Notes: generated by a model from the letters alone, not told the origin. Positions 8,533 through 17,891 are shown, counted from the first letter of the stretch. The stretch is 64,000 bases of DNA from Brucella sp. 21LCYQ03 (GCF_023554105.1 NZ_JAMJWE010000010.1:105691-169690), one strand, 5' to 3'. Made by a program: numbers and translations.

Positions 8533-9381
8533 TCATTCTGGTAGTTTGATTGTAGAATTGAGCTTGCGGGCACGTTTGCGCCGTCCCGAAAATGGCTTCG
8601 GCACAGCATCAACCAATGCGCGCGTATAGTCATGCTGCGGATTATCGAAGACCGCGTTGGTCTCTCCCTGCTCGACGATATTGCCGTGGTAAATCACCGC
8701 TACACGATCGGTAATTGCCCGCACGACACCAAGATCGTGACTGATGAAAAGATAGGAAAGGCCGAATTTTTCCTGCAGATCCATCATCAAATTGAGAACC
8801 TGCGCCTGAATAGAGACGTCAAGCGCCGAGACTGGTTCGTCGGCCACGATAAGCGCCGGTTTGGTAATCAGGGCTCGGGCAATAGCGATACGCTGGCGCT
8901 GCCCCCCGGAAAACTCATGCGGATATTTTTCGGCAGACGCTTTTGGGAGGCCGACAGCTTCCAGCACTTCTGCTACGCGCTCATCCCGCTCCTTGCTGCT
9001 TGTCCCGCGCTCCAGTGAAACAATCGGCTCCGAAATGATCCGCTTGACCGTGTGGCGCGGATCGAGCGAACCATAAGGGTCCTGAAAGATCGCCTGAAAA
9101 CCTTTACGCGCTTCACGCAGACCTGAACGGTCAAGCGCGTAGATATCCTGACCATTGATAAGGATTTGGCCAGATTGCGGTCGTTCCAGCCCCATCACAG
9201 CACGGGCAAGTGTTGATTTGCCCGAACCGCTTTCGCCTACGATACCAAGGCTTTGCCCTGCTTCGATCTCGACATTGACACCGTGGAGAACGCGCAACGA
9301 CCCCGGCTTTGAAAGGAATGAAGGGCGCGGGAGCTGATATTCACGCACGACATCCCGAACCTGCAAAATCATCTTGCTCAT
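8533..9381 (-). CDS. peptide/nickel-type ABC importer, second ATPase (DppF-like)
   Basis: 282 residues. Walker A is GESGSGKSTLARAVMG, the signature is FSGGQRQRIAIARAL and Walker B is LIVADEPVSALD. It powers import of the solute delivered by the two permeases of the cluster. The start ATG overlaps the stop of the preceding ATPase gene by four bases. The protein stops soon after the ATPase core and lacks most of the Cys-containing C-terminal extension common in OppF/DppF, making it some 40 residues shorter than many homologues. Substrate class follows from family membership only. Confidence 0.92.
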   Translation of the reverse strand: MSKMILQVRDVVREYQLPRPSFLSKPGSLRVLHGVNVEIEAGQSLGIVGESGSGKSTLARAVMGLERPQSGQILINGQDIYALDRSGLREARKGFQAIFQDPYGSLDPRHTVKRIISEPIVSLERGTSSKERDERVAEVLEAVGLPKASAEKYPHEFSGGQRQRIAIARALITKPALIVADEPVSALDVSIQAQVLNLMMDLQEKFGLSYLFISHDLGVVRAITDRVAVIYHGNIVEQGETNAVFDNPQHDYTRALVDAVPKPFSGRRKRARKLNSTIKLPE

Positions 9382-10406
9382 GCCAGAACCCCGCCATCGC
9401 GTGGATGCAGACAGGCAGCGCGATGGGCAATGCCTTCGCTTTCACCGATCAGATCAAGTGGCGGAATGAGCTTTCGACAATCGCCTTCAACGAATGCGCA
9501 ACGATCAGCGAAGCTGCAATATGGCGGGCGTGCCAGCGGGTCCGGTACAACACCGGGAATTGCCGCGAGGCGCTGACGCGGCTTCGTATGATCGCGAACC
9601 AGATTAGCCCCATGTGGAGAAGCCTGAAACAGCCCCCGCGCATAAGGATGCGCCATACGATTGAACACGGCTTCGGTTCGCCCCGTTTCCACGATCCGCC
9701 CTGCATACATCACTGCGATACGGTCGGTCATTTCCGACACAACGCCGAGATCATGGGTAATGAGCATCAACGCTGTTCCAGTTTCGTCGATCAGCTCATC
9801 CATGAGATCAAGAATCTGTGCCTGGACAGTGACATCAAGCGCTGTGGTCGGTTCATCGGCAATCAGCAGATCAGGCTCGCACGCAATCGCCATGGCGATC
9901 ATCACGCGCTGGCGTTGTCCGCCGGAAAGCTGGTGCGGATACAGATCGAGATTAAAGCGCGGTGCAGGCAGTCCCACGCGATCCAGCAACTCACGCGCCT
10001 TGCGTTCGGCATCAATGCGGCTTTCGCCAAGATGCAGTCTGCGGCCTTCGGCAATTTGCGCACCAATGGTTTTAACCGGATTGAGCGCTGTCATTGGCTC
10101 CTGAAAGATCATCGCCATGCGGCGACCGCGCATTTTGCAGAGTTCGGCTTCTGGCTTGTTTGCCAGATCCTGCCCATCAAAACGCAAGGTTCCGCGCACG
10201 CGCATCCGGTCTGGCAGCAAGCCCATGGCAGCAAGCGCGGTAATCGACTTGCCACTGCCAGATTCACCCACAACGCCCAGACGTTCACCACGATTGAGGG
10301 TTAATGTAATGCCAGAGACGATATCTGCAGTGCGCGTGCCAAATGGCAGCTCGACAGACATATTGTCCATTTCAAGAAGAGGTGTTTTTGGCAAAGCTTT
10401 TATCAT
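9378..10406 (-). CDS. peptide/nickel-type ABC importer, first ATPase (DppD-like)
   Basis: 342 residues. Walker A is GESGSGKSITALAAMG, the signature is LSGGQRQRVMIAMA and Walker B is LLIADEPTTALD. Unlike its partner it has the C-terminal oligopeptide/dipeptide extension with spaced cysteines (PPYCSFADRCAFVEGDCRKL, then a later Cys), which in related proteins holds an iron-sulfur cluster. GGAGG lies 5 bases before ATG 10406. The start overlaps the end of the DppC-like gene by four bases, indicating translational coupling. Confidence 0.92.
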   Translation of the reverse strand: MIKALPKTPLLEMDNMSVELPFGTRTADIVSGITLTLNRGERLGVVGESGSGKSITALAAMGLLPDRMRVRGTLRFDGQDLANKPEAELCKMRGRRMAMIFQEPMTALNPVKTIGAQIAEGRRLHLGESRIDAERKARELLDRVGLPAPRFNLDLYPHQLSGGQRQRVMIAMAIACEPDLLIADEPTTALDVTVQAQILDLMDELIDETGTALMLITHDLGVVSEMTDRIAVMYAGRIVETGRTEAVFNRMAHPYARGLFQASPHGANLVRDHTKPRQRLAAIPGVVPDPLARPPYCSFADRCAFVEGDCRKLIPPLDLIGESEGIAHRAACLHPRDGGVLA

Positions 10407-11263
10407 CTCTGCCTCCTTACGCGTGGATCAAGAATGTCGCGCAGACCGTCACCCAGCATGTTGAGACCAAGGACTGCGAGTGTAATGGCAAGACCAGGGA
10501 AGATCGCCAGCCATGGCGCATCATAGATAAAGGTCTGTGCATCATTGAGCATCTTGCCCCAGCTCGGCATTGGCGGCTGGGTACCAAGCCCCACATAGGA
10601 GAGACCTGCTTCCGCCACGATGGCGAGTGCGAACTGGATCGTCGCCTGTACGATCAGCACATGATTGATGTTGGGCAGAACATGCAGCAGCGTGATCGAG
10701 ATATCGCCGCGCCCTGCGCAACGCGCTGCCTGCACATATTCGCGCTTCCAAAGCCCGAGCGATGCACCACGCGTAACACGGGCAAAGACGGGAATATTGA
10801 AAATACCGATTGCAATCATGGCGTTGACCGCACCCGGGCCAAAAATAGCGGTGATAATGACTGCGGTCAGCAACGCCGGAAATGCAAAGGCCAGATCGGT
10901 CATACGCATGACAAAGCCATCAACCAATCCACCGCGCGCTGCAGCAAAGGCACCGAGAGGGATGCCTATACCCGCGCCAACAAGCACAGCAATAATCGAC
11001 ACGGCAATGGAATTGCGCGCACCGACCATAATCATGGAAAACACATCACGACCGAAATTATCCGTTCCGAACAGATGACTGAAGCTCGGCCCCTGCAGCT
11101 TGTCGCGGAAGTTCATGGCGGTGGGTGAATAAGGCGTCCAGAAATAGGAAACGAGAGCCATAGCCACCAGAATAGCGGTAACAAGCGAACCGATCACAAG
11201 GCTGCGGCTTAAAAACAGCGTCCGAAAACGGCTTGGCTTTGCAATTGTCTGAACCTCACTCAT
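10403..11263 (-). CDS. peptide/nickel-type ABC importer permease (DppC-like)
   Basis: 286 residues with about six membrane helices. The N-terminus has the OppC-type feature, a first helix followed by FGTDNFGRDVFSMIMVGARN. The coupling loop RCAGRGDISITLLHVLPN matches the EAA motif that contacts the ATPases. GGGAGG stands 6 bases before ATG 11263, and ATGA overlaps the DppB-like stop. With the other permease it forms the inner-membrane channel. Confidence 0.92.
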   Translation of the reverse strand: MSEVQTIAKPSRFRTLFLSRSLVIGSLVTAILVAMALVSYFWTPYSPTAMNFRDKLQGPSFSHLFGTDNFGRDVFSMIMVGARNSIAVSIIAVLVGAGIGIPLGAFAAARGGLVDGFVMRMTDLAFAFPALLTAVIITAIFGPGAVNAMIAIGIFNIPVFARVTRGASLGLWKREYVQAARCAGRGDISITLLHVLPNINHVLIVQATIQFALAIVAEAGLSYVGLGTQPPMPSWGKMLNDAQTFIYDAPWLAIFPGLAITLAVLGLNMLGDGLRDILDPRVRRQR

Positions 11264-12213
11264 CGGCTGCCTCCCGTCGAAAGACGCGGATCAATGAAGC
11301 CATAGACAAGATCGACAATGAAGTTGACCGTAATCACGGAAGCCGCAAGCAGCGTCACCAGCGACTGCACAGTTATCAAATCGCGCTGGGCGATTGCCTG
11401 AAACACCAGCCTTCCAAGGCCGGGAAGATTGAAGACATTTTCAATGATGATCGTTCCAGCCAACAGAAATGAGAATTGCAGGCCAATAATCGTGACGACC
11501 GGGATCAGCGCATTTGGCACCGCATGGCGCCAGAGTGCCGCGTTACGGGTAAGACCTTTTGCGCGCGCGGTCCGCACGAAATCCTCACCCAGCGTTTCGA
11601 TAACGGCGGAACGCGTCACGCGGGCAAGAATAGCGGCAAGCGGCAAAGCGAGAGCCAGCGCGGGCAGAAACAGCGAGCGGATACCGTTCCAGAATCCACC
11701 TTCCCAGCCAGCAAAGCCAGAAGCTGGAAACCAGCCGAGCTGCAAAGCAAACAACAGGATCAAAAGCAGGCCAAGCCAGAAATTCGGGATAGCAACCCCC
11801 ACCTGCGCCACACCCATGGAAAGCACATCGCCGGTTTTGCCACGTTTGGAGGCCGCATAAACGCCCACGGGAATAGCTACCGCGACCGACAGAACCATGG
11901 ACAAAAGCGCCAGCGGCAGCGTGACCATAATGCGTGGTCTGAGCAATTCACTGATCGGCACGGAATAGGTGTAGCTTGTGCCGAAGTCTCCCTTCAGAAA
12001 GCCGCCAATCCACGAAAGATACCGCCACCAAAGCGGCTGATCGAGGCCGAGCTGTTTGTGAAGCGCTGCCAGTGTTTCAGGTTGCGCGTTGATGCCAAGG
12101 ATAACTGCGGCGGGGTCGCCCGGCAGCACCTGCATCAACAGGAAGACGATGACGGAGGCCGCAAGCGTCGTAAGCAAGAGCGAAACTATTCGCCCGGAAA
12201 TATAAGCCAGCAA
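11260..12213 (-). CDS. peptide/nickel-type ABC importer permease (DppB-like)
   Basis: 317 residues with about six membrane helices. Diagnostic stretches are VFLLMQVLPGDPA at the N-terminus and the EAA-like loop LGEDFVRTARAKGLTRNAAL. The start is TTG at 12213: GGAGG lies 5 bases upstream and no ATG fits better. Between this gene and the binding-protein gene are a strong hairpin and a palindromic repeat (12227-12402), which probably lower permease expression relative to the binding protein, a common arrangement for ABC importers. Confidence 0.92.
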   Translation of the reverse strand: MLAYISGRIVSLLLTTLAASVIVFLLMQVLPGDPAAVILGINAQPETLAALHKQLGLDQPLWWRYLSWIGGFLKGDFGTSYTYSVPISELLRPRIMVTLPLALLSMVLSVAVAIPVGVYAASKRGKTGDVLSMGVAQVGVAIPNFWLGLLLILLFALQLGWFPASGFAGWEGGFWNGIRSLFLPALALALPLAAILARVTRSAVIETLGEDFVRTARAKGLTRNAALWRHAVPNALIPVVTIIGLQFSFLLAGTIIIENVFNLPGLGRLVFQAIAQRDLITVQSLVTLLAASVITVNFIVDLVYGFIDPRLSTGGSR

Positions 12214-12226
12214 GGCGACCTCCTAA

Positions 12227-12270
12227 GCACAATCCCGAAAACTTGTCCGGTTTTTCGGACAAGATTGTGC
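12227..12270. repeat. REP-like palindrome between binding-protein and permease genes
   Basis: GCACAATC (12227-12234) pairs with GATTGTGC (12263-12270), and CTTGTCCG (12242-12249) with CGGACAAG (12256-12263); a short CCGAAAA bulge lies on one arm. The CCGAAAA and GCACAATC words resemble small palindromic repeats scattered in Brucella and Ochrobactrum genomes. In mRNA it would form a stable hairpin upstream of the DppB-like gene. Confidence 0.55.
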
Positions 12271-12375
12271 GTCATAAAAATGCAGGAATGAGCGCTTCAC
12301 GCCATTCACTCCACATTCCATTTCTTGCCGTGCCGCAGCCCCTTGATTGTTATCGCTGCACGGCTATTCGCGTAA

Positions 12376-12402
12376 AACCGCCCCGCCAAAAAGCCGGGGC
12401 GG
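12376..12402 (-). terminator. terminator/attenuator after the binding-protein gene
   Basis: On the minus strand CCGCCCC pairs with GGGGCGG around an 11-base loop and is followed by TTTT. It lies 9 bases after the binding-protein stop. Because the permease genes continue on the same strand, it probably works as a partial terminator that keeps binding protein in excess. Confidence 0.65.
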
Positions 12403-12410
12403 AAATGTTC

Positions 12411-13889
12411 TTATTCGGCCCAGTAAGCCTGTGTCAGATCATCAGCCGGGATCGGCATGTTCTTCCACAGACCTTTGACGTTCTTATTCCACACACCGAT
12501 TTTTGGCAGCGCATAGAGGAAGATATTCGGCTCGTCTGCAGCAAGCTTTTCCTGAAGCTTCTTCACCAGTTCGAGCTGTTCTTCGTCGCTACCGGCCTCG
12601 GCATAGGCTTTATAGAGCGCCTTATATTCCGGATTGTTGTAGTTGAAGTAGTATTTGTCGCGAGCATAGATATCGAGATCACGCGCTTCGGTATGTGCAA
12701 TGATCGTGGCATCGAAATCCGAGCGCTTGAATACCTGATCCAGCCATTGTGCAAACTCGATTGGAACGAGATTGGCCTGAATACCCACTTCCGCCAGCAT
12801 GGCTGCGATGATTTCACCACCGCGACGCGCATAGGCCGGAGGTGGAAGCGTGATGGTGATTGACGTACCGGCCGGAACGCCCGCCTCTTCCAGCAGTTGC
12901 TTCGCCTTTGCCGGATCATACGGATAGGTTTCCGATAGGTCGACATAACCCGGATCGACCGGCGCATAATGCGAGCCGATTGGCGTACCAAAACCGGAAT
13001 AGACACCTTCGATCAGCGACTTGCTGTCAATGGCATGGGCCAGTGCCTGACGCACCTTCACATTGTCGAATGGAGCCTTGGCATTGTTAAGCGAAAGCAG
13101 AACTTTGCCTGCAGTATCACCGACTTCGACCTGCAACTTATCATCGCTCTTGAAGCGACTGATCAATTCCGGCGCCTGGAACATCGGGAAGACATCAATG
13201 TCGCCAGCAAGGATTGCAGCGGCTGCTGCCGAAGGATCGCTCACAAAGCGGAAAGTGACCGCAGAAAGCTTTGCTGGCTCGCCCCAATAGTCCGGGTTAC
13301 GGTCGAGCTCGACACGATCACCCTGAACCCAGCGCTTGAACTTGAACGGACCCGTTCCGACAGGCTTGGTCTTGTTATCGGCTGCCGAATTCGGAGCGAT
13401 CATAACCGCGTCGCCCCACCCCATATTGAACAGGAAGTTCGAGGTTGGCCGCTTCAGCGTTACAAGGGCAGTCGCTGGATCAGGACACTCGGTGCTGGCG
13501 ATTGGTTCAAAAAGACCCTTTTGCGCATTGGTGGAATCTGGAGCCAGCGCACGCTCGTAGGAGAACTTTACAACCGAACAATCGAATGGCGTCCCATCGT
13601 GGAACTTCACACCCTGACGCAGTTTGAAAGTGTAGGTCTTCTTATCGTCAGAAACTGTCCAGCTTTCGGCCAGTTGTGGCTTTACTGTACCGTCTTCGAC
13701 GATACGAACCAGGCCTTCATAGAGATTGGCATAAGTAACCTGCCGTATACCGGCAGCAGCATTTGCCGTCGGATCAAGGCCCGGCGGTTCCAGAACTTCA
13801 CCGACCACCAGCGTATCCTTTGCGAAGGCACCGTTGATCGATGCGAGCATCGTGGCTGTAATCAGCCCGGCTTTCAGCAGTTTACTCAT
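12411..13889 (-). CDS. ABC importer periplasmic binding protein, SBP family 5 (DppA/OppA-like)
   Basis: 492 residues from ATG 13889. A longer frame exists upstream, but this ATG starts a clean signal peptide (MSKLLKAGLITATMLASING, cleavage near AFA-KD) and has AAAGAGAA before it. The mature protein begins DTLVVGEVLEPPGLDPTANA. It contains the family-5 signature region (LAESWTVSDDKKTYTFKLR, VKFHDGTPFD). It captures the transported solute in the periplasm. No lipobox Cys is present, so it is soluble. It lies 29 bases after the SDR gene. Family members bind peptides, nickel, opines, or other small amides; the adjacent amidase makes an amide ligand plausible. Confidence 0.92.
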   Translation of the reverse strand: MSKLLKAGLITATMLASINGAFAKDTLVVGEVLEPPGLDPTANAAAGIRQVTYANLYEGLVRIVEDGTVKPQLAESWTVSDDKKTYTFKLRQGVKFHDGTPFDCSVVKFSYERALAPDSTNAQKGLFEPIASTECPDPATALVTLKRPTSNFLFNMGWGDAVMIAPNSAADNKTKPVGTGPFKFKRWVQGDRVELDRNPDYWGEPAKLSAVTFRFVSDPSAAAAAILAGDIDVFPMFQAPELISRFKSDDKLQVEVGDTAGKVLLSLNNAKAPFDNVKVRQALAHAIDSKSLIEGVYSGFGTPIGSHYAPVDPGYVDLSETYPYDPAKAKQLLEEAGVPAGTSITITLPPPAYARRGGEIIAAMLAEVGIQANLVPIEFAQWLDQVFKRSDFDATIIAHTEARDLDIYARDKYYFNYNNPEYKALYKAYAEAGSDEEQLELVKKLQEKLAADEPNIFLYALPKIGVWNKNVKGLWKNMPIPADDLTQAYWAE

Positions 13890-13918
13890 CGTTTCTCTTT
13901 GGCTCCCCTTGTCAATTT

Positions 13919-14677
13919 TTAAATCGAACGCCCGCCATCGACGTCGAGCGCAACCCCGGTAATCATAGAGGCTTGAGGCGAGCAAAGGAAAGCCGCAGCT
14001 TCAGCCAAATCATCTGGTTTCAACAGGCGACCCATCGGAATGGAATCGCGGAACTTTTTGCGGATTTCTTCGGTATCCTCGCCCATGAAGGTGGTGAGAA
14101 GCGGTGTCTCACCCGCAACCGGGTTCAAAGCGACCGCACGAATCTTTGCCGGCGCAAGCTCGATAGCGAGCGCCTTGGTTACAGAAACCACCCAGCCCTT
14201 GGTCGCATTGTACCAAGCGAGATTCGGGCGCGGACGACCCGCGCCGGTCGAAGCGACATTGAGAATGACGCATTCCTCTCCCTTGGCACCATTGCTCTTA
14301 AAATGCGGAATAAGCTTGCGCGTCATCAGATAAACGCCACGCACATTGACGCCAAGAATGCGATCAAACTCTTCCGGCTCAACCAGCTCAGCATTCTGCG
14401 GCTTATGGCCGATGCCAGCATTGTTGATGAGAATATCGACTTTACCGAACTTCGACAGTGCGGCTTCTACCGCTGCATCAACGTCTACTTCCTTGGAAAT
14501 ATCGGCAGCGACCGCCAGTGCTGCATCACCAATTTCACCTGCGACGCGCTCAGCACCTGCTTTGTCGCGATCCACGATAACGACTTTAGCGCCGCCTCTG
14601 GCAAAGCGCTTTGCCATGCCCTCACCAAACCCCGAACCTGCTCCAGTGATGAGCGCGACCTTACCTTCAAGCGACAC
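13919..14677 (-). CDS. SDR-family dehydrogenase
   Basis: 252 residues, the classical short-chain dehydrogenase size. GTG 14677 is the start, with GGGAG 7 bases upstream. The cofactor motif TGAGSGFGEG is near the N-terminus; the acidic residue in VIVVDRD suggests NAD. NNAG (INNAGIGHKP), catalytic Ser in LNVASTGAG and YNATKG supply the Asn-Ser-Tyr-Lys set. The C-terminus ITGVALDVDGGRSI is typical of the family. It would oxidise an alcohol or reduce a ketone in the cytoplasm. It lies between the aldehyde dehydrogenase and the importer genes, which suggests an alcohol-to-aldehyde-to-acid route. Confidence 0.9.
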   Translation of the reverse strand: MSLEGKVALITGAGSGFGEGMAKRFARGGAKVVIVDRDKAGAERVAGEIGDAALAVAADISKEVDVDAAVEAALSKFGKVDILINNAGIGHKPQNAELVEPEEFDRILGVNVRGVYLMTRKLIPHFKSNGAKGEECVILNVASTGAGRPRPNLAWYNATKGWVVSVTKALAIELAPAKIRAVALNPVAGETPLLTTFMGEDTEEIRKKFRDSIPMGRLLKPDDLAEAAAFLCSPQASMITGVALDVDGGRSI

Positions 14678-14701
14678 TGCAATTCTCCCAAATGCTAAAA
14701 T

Positions 14702-16174
14702 TTATCCGTGCCAGACCGAAATGGTCTTCAGCGAGGCAAATCCGTAGAGCGCCTCAAAACCCTTTTCACGGCCATGTCCGGATTTTTTTACGCCGCCGAA
14801 TGGCAATTCGATACCGCCGCCAGCGCCATAATTATTGATGAATACCTGACCGGAATGGATAGCGCGGGCCAAACGGAATTGGCGTCCGCCATCATTGGTC
14901 CAAATCCCGCAGACGAGGCCATATGAAGTCCCATTGGCAATCGCAATGGCTTCCTCTTCGGTGTCAAAAGGCAGAATGACCTGAACCGGGCCAAAAATTT
15001 CCTCCTGCGCCAGACGATGGTCGGCAGGCACATCACGGATCAGTGTGGGCAGCACATAAGCACCACCTTCAGGTGCATCGTCCACCAACACACCTTGCGC
15101 CGCAATCGCCAGACCACTTTCCTTTGCAAGGTCAAGATAGCCGTCAACAATCGCTTTCTGGCGCTGCGATACAACGGGACCGACAGAAAGATCATCGCCT
15201 GCCGGGCCAACTTTCAACGCGCGATAGCGTTCGCTCATGCGAGCCACAACATCTTCATAAACGCTGCGTTCAACCAGAATACGAGAGGATGCCGAGCAGG
15301 TTTGGCCGGCATTCTGAATGCCTGCATTGACGAGGAACGGAATAGCACGGTCGAGAACAGCATCCGCGAAAACGATCTGCGGAGACTTTCCACCAAGCTC
15401 CAGCGTTACGGGAACAGTGTTTTTTGCGGCTGCCGCCTGCACTGCTTCGCCAGTACGCACCGAGCCGGTAAATGAAATGTGGTTCACGTCCGGGTGCTCC
15501 GAAAGTGCTGCACCCGCTTCTGCACCAAGTCCGGTTACGACATTGAGTGCGCCTTTCGGCAGACCAGCTTTCTCTGCAATCTTTGCGAATTCCAGAATGG
15601 TCAGGCAGGCTTCTTCCGCAGGCTTGACCACAGCAGCATTGCCCATCGCCAGTGCTGCGCCGAGACTGCGACCTAAAATCTGCATTGGATAGTTCCACGG
15701 AATGATATGGCCCGTGACGCCATGCGGCTCATAGATCGACAGAACGGTGAAACCGTTTTGATAAGGCAGCGTGTCGCCGTGAACCTTGTCAGCAGACGCG
15801 CCATAGAATTCGAGATACCGCGCCAGCGCCACAACATCGGCGCGCGCCTGAGTTACGGGCTTACCTACATCCCTTGATTCAAGATCAGTCAACAAGTCGA
15901 TGTTTTTCAACACTTCTTCTGAAACGCGGTGCAAGACGCGACCGCGCTCGGTCGCAGTCAACTTTCCCCATTCACCGGAAAGTGCGGCACGGGCTGCGGC
16001 CACAGCCAGATCGACGTCGGCTTTCGTGCCGCGCGCAATGAGAGCCAGATCGCTACCATCGGAAGGATTGCGAAGCGTAATGTGCTCTCCACCCAAAGCG
16101 TCTTGCCATTGACCAGCAATGAAATTGCCATAACGAAGAAGGCCTGAGCCACCCGACTTGTTTTCATGCTTCAT
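14702..16174 (-). CDS. NAD(P)-dependent aldehyde dehydrogenase
   Basis: 490 residues from ATG 16174, chosen because GGGAG lies 7 bases upstream; an ATG two codons earlier is too close to it. The fold is that of betaine/gamma-aminobutyraldehyde-type dehydrogenases. IPWNYPM and KPAEEACLT bind the cofactor; the general base Glu is in LELGGKSPQ and the nucleophile Cys in GQTCSASSR. It converts an aldehyde to the acid. Its start overlaps the end of the GntR gene, so the regulator and this enzyme are co-transcribed. The substrate is not predictable from sequence; gene order links it to the SDR and importer. Confidence 0.92.
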   Translation of the reverse strand: MKHENKSGGSGLLRYGNFIAGQWQDALGGEHITLRNPSDGSDLALIARGTKADVDLAVAAARAALSGEWGKLTATERGRVLHRVSEEVLKNIDLLTDLESRDVGKPVTQARADVVALARYLEFYGASADKVHGDTLPYQNGFTVLSIYEPHGVTGHIIPWNYPMQILGRSLGAALAMGNAAVVKPAEEACLTILEFAKIAEKAGLPKGALNVVTGLGAEAGAALSEHPDVNHISFTGSVRTGEAVQAAAAKNTVPVTLELGGKSPQIVFADAVLDRAIPFLVNAGIQNAGQTCSASSRILVERSVYEDVVARMSERYRALKVGPAGDDLSVGPVVSQRQKAIVDGYLDLAKESGLAIAAQGVLVDDAPEGGAYVLPTLIRDVPADHRLAQEEIFGPVQVILPFDTEEEAIAIANGTSYGLVCGIWTNDGGRQFRLARAIHSGQVFINNYGAGGGIELPFGGVKKSGHGREKGFEALYGFASLKTISVWHG

Positions 16175-16844
16175 TTTCATTCTCCCGCAGAGGCATTTCC
16201 GCCTCCAGTCTTGCCGTTGTTGCGCGGATATGGGCGCGCGCCAGCCGCTCGGCTTCCTCCCCATCACGCGAAGCGATGGCTTCAACTATTGCTCCGTGTT
16301 CGCGGATTGCATCGCGTGCGCGGTCTACAGATAACGAAAAAGATGGCGCGAAAACCTGCGATGTCATGCGCAACAGTGGAACGAATGCGATCAGCGACGC
16401 ATTGCCCGCCGTGTTCATTACCGCCATGTGAAAATCGACATTCGTCTGCGTATAAGCTTTCGGGTCCCATGGATCGACAACCGTTGCCTGCCCGGCAATA
16501 TGGGCACGCAGCTTTGCAATGTCCTCATCTGTTGCGCGTTCAGCCGCAAAACGTGCAGCAACGCCATCGAGAACTTCTCGAACAGCATAAGCATCAATCA
16601 GGCGTGTAAGATCAGCGGAGGCCACACGAACGCCCCTGCCCGGTAAGTGAATAACCAGCCCGTCACGCTCCAGAACACGCAAGGCTTCGCGCAAGGGCGT
16701 GCGGCTAATACCAAATTCGGCAGCGATATGTTCTTGTCGGAGGATGGCACCCGGCGCATAAACGCCCGCATAAATTCTCTCACGAAGCGCTTCTGCAACT
16801 TCGTCCAGCAAACGGGTCTGACTGCGCCATTCAAAAGCCGCCAA
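16164..16844 (-). CDS. GntR-family regulator, FadR/FCD subgroup
   Basis: About 226 residues. I favour TTG 16844 because GGGAGG lies 8 bases upstream; an ATG at 16889 would add 15 residues but has no comparable site. The winged helix shows AAEFGISRTPLREALRVLE and DGLVIHLPGRGVRV. The C-terminal FCD ligand domain follows (YAVREVLDGVAARFAAE, with metal-binding His in VDFHMAVMN and later EHGAIVEAI). It is first in the minus-strand catabolic cluster and overlaps the next gene. It is therefore probably an autoregulated repressor relieved by a pathway acid. Confidence 0.9.
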   Translation of the reverse strand: MAAFEWRSQTRLLDEVAEALRERIYAGVYAPGAILRQEHIAAEFGISRTPLREALRVLERDGLVIHLPGRGVRVASADLTRLIDAYAVREVLDGVAARFAAERATDEDIAKLRAHIAGQATVVDPWDPKAYTQTNVDFHMAVMNTAGNASLIAFVPLLRMTSQVFAPSFSLSVDRARDAIREHGAIVEAIASRDGEEAERLARAHIRATTARLEAEMPLRENENEA

Positions 16845-16957
16845 AAGAAAAGCCTCCCAACTTTTCTGGACACAATATCCTGGATACAAAATTCGTCAAG
16901 CCAGATAAGCCAACATTCGACTGGGCAAATTTGATGTTTATGAATGAGGAATAACTT

Positions 16958-17809
16958 CTATTCGCTTACGAGCGTGCTGAGCATTTCAACCAATTGTAGC
17001 ATTTGATCAGAGGCATTGTCCGTATGCTGAATAACGATTTCCATGGGGTTGATCAAAGGTAGGCCAGAGGCTTCAGGAACAATGCGATGCGTGGACAACG
17101 CCACCCGGTCAGGTAACAGGCTTACACCCAAGCCCTCTGCAACAGCGCTTTGAACACTGGCAAGACTGGAGCTCGTAAATACCACATGCCACGGCCTCCC
17201 TATACGATCGAGAGCTTCCATCATATCGCTACGATAAAGACCATTTGGTGGGAACGCCACAAGCGGCAAAGGATTCATATGAGACACTGGGTAATCAGCG
17301 CTTTCCAACCATGAAAGTGGCTCAGGCCAGTGTATCACACCTCGCGTATCACCTTGCTTTTGCTTGACCATCACCAGATCATATTCGCCGGTCTCAAACC
17401 CCTTCTGTAAATCACGGCTCATCCCACTAGTGACTTCCAGCTTCATATTGGGATGTGCGCGAAGGAAGGCTGCAAGTGCCGGCGTAACAAGCTTCGCCGC
17501 AAAGTCTTCTGCCAAACCGAGGCGAAACACGGCTGCCAATGAACTGCCGGTCATCGCAGCAGTCGCTTCGTCATGGAGATGCAGCATGCGTCTCGCATAG
17601 CCGAGCAACTTTTCACCTGCGTCCGTGGGCCGGACATCATGTCTGGCGCGCTCTAGCAAAGGTTGCTTCGCAGCGTCCTCGAGTCGCAAGATCTTCTGGC
17701 TCACAGTCGATTGCGTTGAATGTAATTGCTGTGCCGCAGCGGTAAAACTGCGCGTATCCACAACAGCTACAAAAGCACGTAAAAGATCGAGACTAAAAAT
17801 ATTATTCAT
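16958..17809 (-). CDS. LysR-family regulator
   Basis: 283 residues. The N-terminal helix-turn-helix is clear (LLRAFVAVVDTRSFTAAAQQ and QSTVSQKILRLEDAAKQPLL), followed by a substrate-binding effector domain that is slightly shorter than the common 300 residues. It is divergent from the ankyrin/deaminase/transporter genes across an 82-base gap, the classic LysR arrangement, and so is their likely regulator. The effector is unknown. The recognised SAVASVQ-like linker appears as SSLASVQSAVAEGLGVSLLP near residue 210, with the usual downstream proline. Confidence 0.9.
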   Translation of the reverse strand: MNNIFSLDLLRAFVAVVDTRSFTAAAQQLHSTQSTVSQKILRLEDAAKQPLLERARHDVRPTDAGEKLLGYARRMLHLHDEATAAMTGSSLAAVFRLGLAEDFAAKLVTPALAAFLRAHPNMKLEVTSGMSRDLQKGFETGEYDLVMVKQKQGDTRGVIHWPEPLSWLESADYPVSHMNPLPLVAFPPNGLYRSDMMEALDRIGRPWHVVFTSSSLASVQSAVAEGLGVSLLPDRVALSTHRIVPEASGLPLINPMEIVIQHTDNASDQMLQLVEMLSTLVSE

Positions 17810-17891
17810 TTTATTAATGGACGCCAGTTGAACATTTAATTTTTAAATATGTCTCACTGCAACTATTTTAGCAAGAAATAGGAGAACAGCC

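Noticed and set aside
9309..12291. Several plus-strand frames opposite the ABC importer genes
   Set aside because: They mirror the four minus-strand importer genes, which have full motifs and coupled starts.
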